NCBI GenBank assembly: GCA_022180725.1 | Contig: BQMO01000013.1 | Coordinates: 1 to 64,000, forward strand | Source of the DNA: Phycisphaerae bacterium | GTDB taxonomy: Bacteria > Planctomycetota > Phycisphaerae > Phycisphaerales > UBA1924 | Length of the DNA stretch: 64,000 bases | Direction of reading: 5' to 3' | Shown: positions 48,229-57,431 of the stretch, in pieces | Position numbering within the stretch: the first letter of the stretch is position 1 | Layout: each line of letters starts with the position of its first letter | Program-made: the position numbers and the translations under genes | The notes under the pieces: generated by a model | Seen by the model: the letters and a program-made list of their open reading frames with translations, nothing else | What the model was told of the DNA's origin: nothing | The model's database searches: none

Positions 48229-49094
48229 GCGGCGGCCTCTCGGTCGGGGTTCTGATCCGAGGTCGATTCGGCCAACGCTCCGCGGGCCGTCGGGCGTTCC
48301 CGCGCCATGCGGAACATCAGTTCATCGCGGAGGTCGTCGGCCGACATCGGGTCCGACAACCGCCCTCGTTCGGCGATACGGATCGCGCCGGACTCTTCGC
48401 TCACGATCACCGCGAGCGCGTCGCCCTCCTTCGTCACTCCCACGCCCGCGCGGTGCCGAGACCCGAGCGCCGGGTCGGGCATCTCGCCCGGCTCGGCCAG
48501 GGGCAACTGCACCCCCGCCGCGTGAATAGTCCGCCCTTTCACGATCACCGCCAGATCGTGCAGCGCCGAGCCGGGGAAGAAGATCGTCTGGAGAATCCGC
48601 GCACTCAACTCCGCGTTGAGCACCGTTCCGCCCTCGACGACACCCGCGAGCGGCGTGTTCCGCTCGATCACGATGATCGCCCCGAACTTCGCCCGCGAGA
48701 GATACGAGCACGCCTGGGTAATCTCCCCCGCCAGAATCTGGATGTCCCGCGGCGTGCCGCGCAGGAAAGGCGTTTCCCCAAGCCGCACCAGCGCCCGCCG
48801 CAACTCCGGCTGGAAGATGACCACCAGCGCGATGGCGAACAGGGCGAGGAACTTGTCGTGCAGGAGGCCGATGCGCTGGAACGAGCCCGTCCCGCCGAGA
48901 AGCCGGGAACCGATCGTCACGAGCACCACGAGCACCAGCAGGCCCTTGAGCGCCCCCGCCGCCCGCGTCCCCTGCACGAACCGGATGACCAGGTACATCA
49001 TCAGCCAGATCACCAGAATCTCGACGGCCACCTCGACCGGCGAGTAGGTCGCCAGGCGGGACAGCAGCCCCAGGATTCGGTCGGACACCATCAC
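48225..49094 (-). CDS. cdaA: Diadenylate cyclase (CdaA/DisA_N family), altered active-site motif
   Basis: 289 residues: three membrane helices (about 20-95) then the DisA_N domain, which joins two ATP into c-di-AMP. Seen are 'QPELRRALVRLG', 'GAIIVIERNTPL', 'LQTIFFPGSALHDLAVIVKG' and 'LGSRHRAGVGVTKEGDALAVIVSEESG'. The RHR motif (213-215) is intact, but the DGA motif reads Asp180-Leu181-Ala182. The codon is CTG for Leu. The C-terminal 40 residues are a charged tail. It is translationally coupled to the ybbR gene. Start may be the first or second Met. Confidence 0.85.
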   Translation of the reverse strand: MMVSDRILGLLSRLATYSPVEVAVEILVIWLMMYLVIRFVQGTRAAGALKGLLVLVVLVTIGSRLLGGTGSFQRIGLLHDKFLALFAIALVVIFQPELRRALVRLGETPFLRGTPRDIQILAGEITQACSYLSRAKFGAIIVIERNTPLAGVVEGGTVLNAELSARILQTIFFPGSALHDLAVIVKGRTIHAAGVQLPLAEPGEMPDPALGSRHRAGVGVTKEGDALAVIVSEESGAIRIAERGRLSDPMSADDLRDELMFRMARERPTARGALAESTSDQNPDREAAA

Positions 49095-49198
49095 GCGGCA
49101 CGTCTCCGATTGGCCGGCACGTTCCCGGCCCGAGAGTCTACCGCTGTATCGGCCCGCCGACAGGCGTGTTCGTACACTCGCGCGGAGGTTTTTTCACG

Positions 49199-49480
49199 TT
49201 GCCGTATTCGGTCCTCGAGTTCCAGACCACGCCCAACCCCCACGCCGTCAAGGTCGTGGTCCGACCTTCGCCCGCGCCGACCCGGCCCCGGTCATACCGA
49301 GCGCCCCCAAGCCACGCGGATGATCCCCTCGCCGCCGCGATCATGGCCGTCCCGGGCGTGATCCACCTGCTGATTCACGACGGCTGGATCACCGTGGGCA
49401 AATCCCCGTCCGCCGCGTGGCCCGCGGTCCGCGCGGGCGTCCGCGGCGTCCTCGAATCCATCCCCGAGGGCGGCCCATGA
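49199..49480 (+). CDS. Small Nfu/NifU N-terminal-domain protein
   Basis: 93 residues from a TTG at 49199 that has GGAGG 9 bases upstream; a GTG at 49166 is an alternative. The fold signature is 'LEFQTTPNPHAVKVVV' near the front and 'IMAVPGVIHLLIHDGWITVGK...W' at the end, as in the Nfu N-terminal domain. The Fe-S-binding NifU C-terminal domain is absent. The stop overlaps the mutY start (ATGA), and MutY is an Fe-S enzyme, so a role in its cluster supply is possible. Confidence 0.75.
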   Translation: MPYSVLEFQTTPNPHAVKVVVRPSPAPTRPRSYRAPPSHADDPLAAAIMAVPGVIHLLIHDGWITVGKSPSAAWPAVRAGVRGVLESIPEGGP

Positions 49481-50580
49481 CGCCCGAAGTGCTGGCACGA
49501 TCCCTCACGCGTTGGTTCCAGAAATCACGCCGCGATCTTCCGTGGCGGGCCGTCGATCCCTCCACCGGTCAGCGTAAACCCTACCACGCGCTGGTCAGCG
49601 AGTTCATGCTCCAGCAAACGCAGGTCGCGCGCGTGCTGGAGTTCTTTCCGGTATTCCTCCAGCGCTTCCCCACCGTCGAGTCGCTCGCCCAGGCCCGCGA
49701 TGAGCATGTGCTCGCGGCGTGGGCCGGGCTGGGGTACTACCGCCGGGCGCGGCTGCTCCACGCCGCCGCCCGGACCATCGTCGGCGAGTTCAGCGGCCGC
49801 ATCCCCGACGACCCCGAGACGCTCCGCCAACTCCCCGGCGTGGGGGCGTACACCGCGGGCGCGATGGCCTCGATCGTGTTCGGCGCCCGCGTGCCCGCGG
49901 TCGACGGGAACGTGGTCCGCGTGCTGCTCCGCGTGCACGGACGGGCAGGCGCCGCCGACGACCCGCGATCCCTTCGATTTGTGCACGCTCGTGCGTCTGA
50001 ACTTGTCGCCGTGGCTCGTCACCCCGGCGTGGTGAACGAGGGGCTGATGGAACTGGGCGCCACGGTCTGCACCCCCGCCAATCCGCGGTGCGGCGCGTGC
50101 CCGTGGGCCGCGGGATGCATTGCCAGGCGAGACGAACGAACGCGCGACATCCCGCGTCCCAAGCGCTCGCCCCGCGTCACGGGCCTCGTGCTGCGATGCG
50201 CGGTGGTGACCGATGCCCGCGGGCGCGTGCTCCTGGAACGCGCCCCCGCCGGGGCACTCTGGGCCGGCCTGTGGCGATTGCCCACCGCGGAGATGACGCC
50301 GAGACGTTTGGCGGCGGCACTCGGACTCGCGGGGGTCTCGCTCCGACGTGCGGGCCGGGCGCGCGCAACCCTCTCGCACAGACAAGTCGAACTTCGACTC
50401 TGGCGGGGCCACGCCGCAAACCCGACCGCATGCCGGGCCGAAGATCGCCGATGGTTCGACCTCGCCGCGCTGCGCCGGGCGGGGGTCTCCTCGGCTCACC
50501 GGCAGGCCCTGGCCGGCCTGCTCGACGCGGAGCCAAAGAAACGGCCCCGGCGTGCACCGGGGCCGCGTTCGCGTCAATGA
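49477..50580 (+). CDS. mutY: A/G-specific adenine DNA glycosylase
   Basis: 367 residues. It removes A mispaired with 8-oxoguanine. The catalytic domain has 'SEFMLQQTQVARV' (catalytic Glu), the helix-hairpin-helix 'LPGVGAYTAGAMAS' with 'VDGNVVRV' (catalytic Asp) and the 4Fe-4S loop 'CTPANPRCGACPWAAGC' (C-x6-C-x2-C-x5-C). A Nudix-like C-terminal domain follows ('VTDARGRVLLERAPAGALWAGLWRLP'). The ATG at 49477 overlaps the Nfu-like gene. A GC hairpin (50542-50565) lies within its last codons. Confidence 0.95.
   Translation: MTPEVLARSLTRWFQKSRRDLPWRAVDPSTGQRKPYHALVSEFMLQQTQVARVLEFFPVFLQRFPTVESLAQARDEHVLAAWAGLGYYRRARLLHAAARTIVGEFSGRIPDDPETLRQLPGVGAYTAGAMASIVFGARVPAVDGNVVRVLLRVHGRAGAADDPRSLRFVHARASELVAVARHPGVVNEGLMELGATVCTPANPRCGACPWAAGCIARRDERTRDIPRPKRSPRVTGLVLRCAVVTDARGRVLLERAPAGALWAGLWRLPTAEMTPRRLAAALGLAGVSLRRAGRARATLSHRQVELRLWRGHAANPTACRAEDRRWFDLAALRRAGVSSAHRQALAGLLDAEPKKRPRRAPGPRSRQ
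50542..50565. terminator. GC hairpin inside the mutY 3' end
   Basis: Perfect 9-bp stem (cggccccgg / ccggggccg) with a 6-base loop, 13 bases before the mutY stop and 50 bases from the end of the convergent secreted-protein gene. It may terminate both transcripts; no T run follows. Confidence 0.45.
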
Positions 50581-50614
50581 TCCAATCCGCCGCCCCATTG
50601 GGCGGCCATGATCG

Positions 50615-53600
50615 TTACGGGCAGACCCCGCCGACCGCGTTCTCGACCGCCTCAACGTCGGTGCCGTTCACCGCGCCGTCGCGGTTGAAATCTCCGTCAT
50701 CCACCCCGGGGATGCCCACCTGGCAGTAGTCGGTGAAGTCGCCACCCACGGCCAGTTCCTGCACTTCCACGTCCACGCCGTTGGCCGATCCGTCGCAGTT
50801 CACGTCCGGGTCGCACGCCGGTCCGCTGGGCGGGAGGGCGATGCGGATCAGGGCCTGCCCGCGATCCGTGTCGGCCGCGCCGCACTGCGCCGACGCCGCG
50901 TCGCGCAGCCGGACGACCACGTACAGATCGGTGTTGGTCATGAAGGCACGATCGTCGATGAACGTGCGGAGGTAGTAGCCGTCGTCGAACTGGCCGTTGT
51001 TGTCCAGGTCGATGGGGTCGTTCTCGCGAAGAAGCACGGTCGTGCCGTTGAGGACCAGCACGGCGTTCGCGTTCACGTCCGCCGCGCTGGTCACCCCGCC
51101 GACAACATAGTCACCGTTGTTGTTCCCCAGCATCATGAAGAACGTCGCGGCGAAGGACGAGTGCCCGTAGGTCTCGGACGACCCGGTGAAGATCGGCGCC
51201 CCCGTCTCGGCGACAACCGTGCCGTTGCGGACCACCCAGTCGTGCCCGTCGGTGATGTTGCTCCCGCGGACAAACCAGTCGCCGTTGTGCTCCATGCGGT
51301 TGCCGGCGATGGTGGTCACCGTGTTGGCGAAGCCCGACCCGGGCACCGCGAACCCCTCCTGGATCCGGACTTCACCATCGACGACGACGGCAGCGTCCGA
51401 GGTGGTCGGTTGTCCGAAGAGCGAGGTTTGGTAGCAGTGATGCGCGTGGTCGGCGCTGAGGAAGTACCCGAGCTGGGCGGAGCCGTTGGCGACATCGTTC
51501 ACGGTGAAGGTGCCCCCGCCGCCCAGGCCGACCACCGTTGTGAACTGTTCCTGCGTGACCGTGGTGTTCCCGTTGTTGGTGAGCGTGAACTCATCGTTGG
51601 CCGTCGCGACGCCGGCGATCTGGTGGAGCATGCCCACGGACCCGTTCTGCGCGATGGCCACCGACCCGCGCGTCGCCCCGTAGAACGTGCCCCCGGTCTG
51701 CGCGGGCGCTTCGACCACGTTCTCCTGGGCGATCAGCGTGAGCGTCCCGCCCGAGTTGCCCTTGATGACGTACCCGTCATTGGTCGTCGTCGAGCGGCTG
51801 TCGATGCCGGAGAAGACGTACTCCCCGGCGTCGTTGATCCCGTACACCACATCGAACGACGTGAAGGGGTAGTAGGGCGGGCCGACGGTGTGCGACCCTT
51901 GTTGTGTCGGCAACTCCGTCACGCCCTCGCGCGCCGCGACCGCGCCGGCGCCGTTATCCACGACGATCAGCACCGAATCCATCGTCGTCGCCGCGTCGGT
52001 GCTCCACGCCTGGATGAACTTCGTCCCGTCCGGGCTGCTGAATGGCCGCCCCGGGGGGTTCAGCCCGGTGTCGAACCGCTCCGACCCGCCCGACCCGGGC
52101 ACGATCGACGAATCGCTCGTGGCGATGTTCGAGAACACGCCCTTCGCGTCCGCCGTCGCCGGGGGAGAACCGATCACGTTCGTGGTCTCCGTGTCCGAGT
52201 TGTTCCCGCTCACGGGGTCGCTCGTCGCCGACGACACGCTCGCCGTGATCGTCAGCACCCCGGTCTGATCCGCCGTCGCGTTGATGGCCACCGTGTCCGT
52301 CCCGCCGTTGCCCAGCGTGGCAAGGTTGAACGTCAGGGTGCTGCCCACGGGGATGACCGGCGGCGTGGAGTTCTGGAAAGTCACGCCCTCGGGGAGCGTC
52401 ACCACCAGCACCGGGCTCTCGGCGCTCTCCGTCCCGTTGTTCGTCACCGCGACCTGGTACGCCAGCGTCCCGCCCTGCCCGACGGCACAGTCCGCCGGGT
52501 CGGTGATGTTCACCGCCAGGTCCGCCATCGGGGCGCGAACCGTCGTGTTCGCGTTCGCGGCGTTGTTGTTCGGGTTGTTGTCCGTCGACGTGCCCGTCAC
52601 GCTCGCCGAGTTCTGGTACGAACCGATCGTGTTGGTCGTCACCACGACATTGAACACGCGCGTCTCGCCCGAGGCCATGCCGCCGATGTTCGCCGTCACG
52701 ATCCCCCCGCTCTCGGAGGCGCCGCCGTCCACCGAGATGAACGTCATCCCCGCGGGCAGCGTGTCGGTCATTACGACGCCCGTAGCCGCCTCGGGCCCGT
52801 TGTTGCGCACTGTCACGACGTACGTCACGTTCCCACCCGGCGGGATGACCAGTGTGCTCGGGTTGCTCACGTTCGTGATCGTCAGGTCCGCGCCCGTCGG
52901 CGGAATGAGCAGCCCCGGCGCCCACGCCCCGCCCGAGAAGATGCCCGTGGTCGCGGTGAACGGATTGGGCAAGGACGTCTCGAACTGACCAGCGGCCAGG
53001 TTCCAGACGTAGATGCCCTGGTTCGCGGTGCTGTTGTCGTTGACGAGGTACAACTTGCCGTTGCCGGCGCCCAGACCGTCGATGTCGGTGTCGCCGCCCG
53101 GATAGTCCGCGAGTTCCGTGAACGTGGGCGACGTGATCGGCTTGTCAATGCGGTACAGACCCCGCCCGCCCGGGAGCGCCGTCGTCGACGTGCTGTCGTT
53201 CAGGCCGTAGAACGCGTCCGTCCCGGCGTCGTACTCGAACCCGCCGAAGTCCTGCGCCGTGATCGCGTACACCGTCGTCGGCGCGCCGGTCGTCAGGTTG
53301 TACTGCACAAAGCCCGCGCTCGTGCGCCCGTACAACGCGCCGAGGGCCGAGTCGAACGCCAGGCCCGTGGGTGCCCCGGCCGAGGTCGTCATGGTGATCG
53401 GCACCATCGGGTTGTTCATGTCGTACGCCGCCTTGTACAGCGTCGAGCCGTTGTTCCAGTACAGGATCCCGTTCACATCGTCCGCCGCGGCTCCCCATCC
53501 GGTGTTCTGGGCGTTCGTCCCGGCGATCAACGAACGGTTCGCCTGCGACCCGCTCAGATCGATGAGCCAGACGGCCGCACCCGAAGTTTGATCGTTGGTG

Positions 53601-53683
53601 GCGACCAACTGCGCCCTCGCCGATCCGACACCCACACACCCGCCCGCGATGAGCGCGAGCACCGCCGCACGTTGCATTCTCAT
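50615..53683 (-). CDS. Large secreted DUF11 protein with C-terminal dockerin-like module (copy 1)
   Basis: 1022 residues. A signal peptide ends 'GSARA-QLVA'. Parts in order: a beta-propeller-like start ('YWNNGSTLYKAAYDMNN', 'GFEYDAGTDAFYGLNDSTS', 'GGDTDIDGLG'), two DUF11-type domains (about 285-520, 'VTYVVTVRNNGPEAATGV'), a long repeat-bearing region ('DDAGEYVFSGIDSR') and a final roughly 65-residue module with two loops 'DVNCDGSANGVDVEVQELAVGG' in part, and 'DFNRDGAVNGTDVEAVENAVGG', like dockerin calcium loops. AGAGGAG lies before the ATG. It is a tandem paralogue of the gene at 53882 and is probably displayed on or shed from the surface. Function unknown. Confidence 0.8.
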   Translation of the reverse strand: MRMQRAAVLALIAGGCVGVGSARAQLVATNDQTSGAAVWLIDLSGSQANRSLIAGTNAQNTGWGAAADDVNGILYWNNGSTLYKAAYDMNNPMVPITMTTSAGAPTGLAFDSALGALYGRTSAGFVQYNLTTGAPTTVYAITAQDFGGFEYDAGTDAFYGLNDSTSTTALPGGRGLYRIDKPITSPTFTELADYPGGDTDIDGLGAGNGKLYLVNDNSTANQGIYVWNLAAGQFETSLPNPFTATTGIFSGGAWAPGLLIPPTGADLTITNVSNPSTLVIPPGGNVTYVVTVRNNGPEAATGVVMTDTLPAGMTFISVDGGASESGGIVTANIGGMASGETRVFNVVVTTNTIGSYQNSASVTGTSTDNNPNNNAANANTTVRAPMADLAVNITDPADCAVGQGGTLAYQVAVTNNGTESAESPVLVVTLPEGVTFQNSTPPVIPVGSTLTFNLATLGNGGTDTVAINATADQTGVLTITASVSSATSDPVSGNNSDTETTNVIGSPPATADAKGVFSNIATSDSSIVPGSGGSERFDTGLNPPGRPFSSPDGTKFIQAWSTDAATTMDSVLIVVDNGAGAVAAREGVTELPTQQGSHTVGPPYYPFTSFDVVYGINDAGEYVFSGIDSRSTTTNDGYVIKGNSGGTLTLIAQENVVEAPAQTGGTFYGATRGSVAIAQNGSVGMLHQIAGVATANDEFTLTNNGNTTVTQEQFTTVVGLGGGGTFTVNDVANGSAQLGYFLSADHAHHCYQTSLFGQPTTSDAAVVVDGEVRIQEGFAVPGSGFANTVTTIAGNRMEHNGDWFVRGSNITDGHDWVVRNGTVVAETGAPIFTGSSETYGHSSFAATFFMMLGNNNGDYVVGGVTSAADVNANAVLVLNGTTVLLRENDPIDLDNNGQFDDGYYLRTFIDDRAFMTNTDLYVVVRLRDAASAQCGAADTDRGQALIRIALPPSGPACDPDVNCDGSANGVDVEVQELAVGGDFTDYCQVGIPGVDDGDFNRDGAVNGTDVEAVENAVGGVCP
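50682..50740 (-). repeat. 59-base identical tract in dockerin-like module, copy 1
   Basis: Identical base for base with 53952-54010 in the paralogous gene, starting 'cggttgaaatctccgtcatc' on the plus strand. The surrounding coding sequence has diverged. Confidence 0.85.
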
Positions 53684-53881
53684 GATCGCTCCTCTTTCAC
53701 CCCTGTGGATTTTTTGACCCATACGACAACTACACCATGACACACACCCGGGTCATGGACTCATGCAGCGCGCAGTTTACGACCAACTCGCACAAGTACC
53801 AATGCGAATATTGCACTAACATACACACAAACGGGCAGAATCGGCCTCAGTTGATGGCTTTGCGTCAAACCCTGGCATAAT

Positions 53882-56800
53882 TCATGGGCACGGTCCGCCG
53901 CCGACAACCAGTTCGACGGCCTCGACATCCACCCCGTTCACCGCGCCGTCTCGGTTGAAATCTCCGTCATCCACCCCGGGGATGCCCACCTGGCAGTAGT
54001 CGGTGAAGTCTCCTCCCACGGCCAGTTCCTGGATCTCCACATCCACGCCGTTGGCCGACCCGTCGCAGTTCACGTCGGCGTCGCACGGCGCGGCCGGACC
54101 GGGGATGCGGACCAGCGCCACGCCGAGGTCGAGATCGTCGCCCACACACCGGGCCGCGTCGCCGTTGCGGACATGGACCAGCGCGACGAGCGAGCCGTCG
54201 GCGGCGAGGAACGTGCCGTTGAGTACGAACGAGCGGATATACAAGTCCTCGTTGAAGATGCCGTCCCCGTTCAGGTCGATCGGGTCGTTCTCGCGCAGGA
54301 GCACCTCGACGCCGTCGCGGACGATCACACTGTCGCGCAGCGGGTCGGGGTGGTTGGTGGCCCCGCCGAGGATGATCGAGCCGGTGCTGCTCTGCGTCGC
54401 GACCAGGAAGGTCGTGGGAAGCGTGAGTTGGCTCCAGCGTTCGCCCGAGCCGGCGATGATCTCGTTGTCGGTCCGCGCGATCACCACGCCGTTGCGAAAC
54501 ACCCAGTCCTGCGCGTCGGCGTTCGACCCCATCACGAACCAATCGCCCGACGCTTCCATGCGGATCGACTGCACGGGTGCCCCCCCCGCGGCGGGCGATG
54601 AGAACCCGGGCAGCGGCACGCCTTCCTGCACCACAACGACATTGTCCACCACGACGACGCGGTCAAAGTTCGCCGAATCCGCCACCGTACCAGACGCGAT
54701 GAACCGCGTGCCGGTTGCGTCGCTCCCCGCTGCGAGCGCAGGATTGCCGCCCAGATCAAAGCCCGTGTACGCGAACGCGTTCCCCAGACGCTGTCCCGAG
54801 GGAATGGTCACGCCCTTGCGGGCTACGCCCCAGGCGCCGCTCAGCGCGAGGACGCCCTGGTCCGTACCCGGCGACACGCCCCCGCCCGACAAACTCGCCG
54901 CGAACAGCACGGATCCGCTATCTGACAGCCGCGCTCCGCCCCGAAGTGAACCGAAGTTCACCCCGCCGCCCATCGCCGGCAATGCCCCGCCTTCTTGCGC
55001 AATCAGTTGGTACGCCGCCCCGTTCCACATCACGACGTACCCGTCGTCGGTGGTCGTTGGGCGGTTGTCGATCCCCGACATGGCCCAGCGGCCCGCGTCG
55101 TCCACCGCGAGCACCGGGTCGATCGCAAACGGGCTGAACGAGTTCGCGGGGATCGTCGGCAGCAGGGGGAAGGTGTTCTCCCGCGCCACGACCTGGTGCC
55201 CGGCCGAGTCGCCCAGCGCCACCACCGCGTCGATCGTGGTCGGCGCATCCGTGTCGGCCGCCAGCACCCAGCGATTCCCGCTCGGGCTTGAGAACGGCGC
55301 GCCCAGATCGGTGTATCGCACGCCGCCATGCCCCGGCACAAGCGACGACGGGTGCGACGCGAGCGTGGACACCAGCCCCAGCGCCCGCGCGCTGGTCGGC
55401 GTGGGGGTCGCGATCCGCGTGGGTTGGAAGAAAAAGTTGTTCGTCAGGTTGGGGTCCTCGGTCGTGGGGATCGCCTGCGAGGACAGCGCCACCTGCCCCG
55501 CCTGCGTCGCCTGCACGAACACCTCGACCTGCACCGCGTCATTCACCGCGAGCGCCCCCACCGGGAGCGTCAGCGTGTTGTTCGAGGGGGTCAGCACCGG
55601 CACGCTCCCCAGGAACGCCGCGTTCGTCGGCAGGAACATGAGCAACGACGCCCCGGCGCTGCCCTCGGGCCCCAAGTTCGTCAGCGTGACGACGTACGAG
55701 TACGACTCGCCCACGTTCAGCACGCAATCGGTCGGGTCGGTGATCGTCACGCGCAGGTCGGCCTGCACGTTCCGCACCGTCGTCGTCGCCTGCGCCTGGT
55801 TGTTCGCCGCGTTCGGGTCGCCCGCCGTCGAGGACACGTTCACCACGCTCACCAGGTTCGCCGGCCCGCCCGTCTGCACGTTTACATTCAGCACGCGCTC
55901 CTCGCTCGGCGCCAGCGTGCCCAGGTTACCCGAGACGGTGCCGCCGGCGTGCGACAAGGGCGCGCTCGCCGAGAGGAACGTGACGCCCCCGGGCAGCGAT
56001 TGCTGCACCTGCACCGCCGGCGCGGCCGCCGGGCCGTTGTTCCGCACCGTGATCGTGTACTGGAGCGTCCCCCCGGGCGGCACGACCGGGTCGGGCGCAT
56101 CGGCGAGCGTCACCTCCACGTCCGCCGAGGTCGACGGCCCCATCAGCCCCGGCGCCCACGCGCCGCCCGCCGACGTACCCGTGCCCGTCATCGGGTTCGC
56201 GAGCGATGACAGGTACTGGTCGGATGACAGGTCGTAGCGATAGATGCCCTGCGCCGCGGTATCGTTCACGAGATACACCACACCACCGCCCACGCCCAGG
56301 CCGTCGATGTCCGTGTCCCCCGAGGGGTACGACGCCAGGCGCGTGAACGTCGGCGACGAGAGCGGCTTGTTGATGCGGTACAACCCGCGCCCGGGCACGA
56401 GCACCACCGACGTGCTGTCGTTGGCCGCATAAAACGCGTTGGTCGCCGCGTCGTACTCCAGCCCGCCGAAGTCCTGCGCGGACGAGGCGAAGATGGTTGT
56501 CGTCACGGCATTGGTGGTGTTGATGGCGTAGAACCCGCCCGAGCCGCGTCCGACCAGCACGCCATCCGTCGAGTCGTACGCCAGTGCGGTGATCGACGTG
56601 GCGGCCCCGGAAAATGTGCCGACGAGCACGGGCGTCAAGGCCCCGCTGGACTGGTACGCCGCCTTGTACAGCGTGGTGAGGTTCGTCCAGTACAGCGTCT
56701 GCCCCGCGTCGTCCGCCGTCAGGCCCGACACCGACGCCGCCGTGCCCGTCAGGAGGGCGCGCGGCGACGACGCCCCGGTAACGTCCACCAGCCAGATTGT

Positions 56801-56890
56801 CGACGGCGACTGATCACTCCCAACAACCAGTTGCCCGAGCGCAGGGATCGCCATGACCATGGCGGCAATACCAGCCAGATTCCGTACCAT
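53882..56890 (-). CDS. Large secreted DUF11 protein with C-terminal dockerin-like module (copy 2)
   Basis: 1002 residues, same architecture as the gene at 50615: signal peptide ('AAMVMAIPALG-QLV'), a propeller-like N-terminal half with 'YWTNLTTLYKAAYQ' and 'GGLEYDAATNAFYAANDSTS', two DUF11-like domains ('LQYTITVRNNGPAAAPAV', 'YSYVVTLTNLGPEGSAGA'), a long middle ('DDAGRWAMSGIDNR') and a dockerin-like end ('DVNCDGSANGVDVEIQ', 'DFNRDGAVNGVDVEAVELVVGG'). GGAGG precedes the ATG. The end is nearly identical to copy 1, while the rest is clearly diverged. About 200 bases of less GC-rich DNA separate the copies. Confidence 0.8.
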   Translation of the reverse strand: MVRNLAGIAAMVMAIPALGQLVVGSDQSPSTIWLVDVTGASSPRALLTGTAASVSGLTADDAGQTLYWTNLTTLYKAAYQSSGALTPVLVGTFSGAATSITALAYDSTDGVLVGRGSGGFYAINTTNAVTTTIFASSAQDFGGLEYDAATNAFYAANDSTSVVLVPGRGLYRINKPLSSPTFTRLASYPSGDTDIDGLGVGGGVVYLVNDTAAQGIYRYDLSSDQYLSSLANPMTGTGTSAGGAWAPGLMGPSTSADVEVTLADAPDPVVPPGGTLQYTITVRNNGPAAAPAVQVQQSLPGGVTFLSASAPLSHAGGTVSGNLGTLAPSEERVLNVNVQTGGPANLVSVVNVSSTAGDPNAANNQAQATTTVRNVQADLRVTITDPTDCVLNVGESYSYVVTLTNLGPEGSAGASLLMFLPTNAAFLGSVPVLTPSNNTLTLPVGALAVNDAVQVEVFVQATQAGQVALSSQAIPTTEDPNLTNNFFFQPTRIATPTPTSARALGLVSTLASHPSSLVPGHGGVRYTDLGAPFSSPSGNRWVLAADTDAPTTIDAVVALGDSAGHQVVARENTFPLLPTIPANSFSPFAIDPVLAVDDAGRWAMSGIDNRPTTTDDGYVVMWNGAAYQLIAQEGGALPAMGGGVNFGSLRGGARLSDSGSVLFAASLSGGGVSPGTDQGVLALSGAWGVARKGVTIPSGQRLGNAFAYTGFDLGGNPALAAGSDATGTRFIASGTVADSANFDRVVVVDNVVVVQEGVPLPGFSSPAAGGAPVQSIRMEASGDWFVMGSNADAQDWVFRNGVVIARTDNEIIAGSGERWSQLTLPTTFLVATQSSTGSIILGGATNHPDPLRDSVIVRDGVEVLLRENDPIDLNGDGIFNEDLYIRSFVLNGTFLAADGSLVALVHVRNGDAARCVGDDLDLGVALVRIPGPAAPCDADVNCDGSANGVDVEIQELAVGGDFTDYCQVGIPGVDDGDFNRDGAVNGVDVEAVELVVGGGPCP
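53952..54010 (-). repeat. 59-base identical tract in dockerin-like module, copy 2
   Basis: Identical to 50682-50740. Points to recent gene conversion or strong constraint on this part of the module. Confidence 0.85.
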
Positions 56891-57079
56891 GCTTTCCTCC
56901 ACCCACCGATGCACAATCAGCCCAACGGGAATGTACCGCGCACCGACTCCTCCGGCCTGAATTCCCATGGTTTCCGATGCATGATTTCAGACAAGGGACT
57001 ACCTCTCGGACCATTCCGACCTGTTCTGGCCGCGTGTATTGATACGTGCACAGGCGAAAGCCGGGTCCATCGAAGCGGA

Positions 57080-57107
57080 TTGACCCCAAACGGGCGTTCG
57101 CTACTAT
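57080..57107 (+). promoter_or_regulatory. Sigma-70-like promoter of the tRNA-Thr/tuf operon
   Basis: TTGACC (57080-57085), 16-base spacer, TACTAT (57102-57107), close to the -35/-10 consensus. It lies about 85 bases upstream of tRNA-Thr and is the main feature of the roughly 300-base gene-free stretch 56891-57191. The rest of that stretch shows no gene. Confidence 0.7.
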
Positions 57108-57191
57108 CCCCTCCCCCGGGTGAGCATGATGTGCCCGGTGGGCTTTGGACGCGCCCCCGGCGTTCAAGGTAGTGGTCCGTGGTATTGGGTC

Positions 57192-57263
<72 letters not shown>

Positions 57264-57431
57264 TTGGGAAGGGTGTCGGCCCGCGTGGGCCGGGGCCATT
57301 TCCCGTCCTCGCCTTTGGCAAGCGGGGAGGTTGGACGTGCGTGTTAGCAGCGCTGGTCTGGTGGAGGCGCATGGGAGCCCCGCCCCAGACCTTCTAGATG
57401 GGTATCCCGAACCAGGTTGGAGATCGTTCCC

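Noticed and set aside
51161..53740. Very long plus-strand open frame opposite the first DUF11 protein gene
   Set aside because: Arg/Val-rich composition typical of antisense of GC-rich coding DNA; the minus-strand frame has signal peptide, domains and ribosome-binding site.
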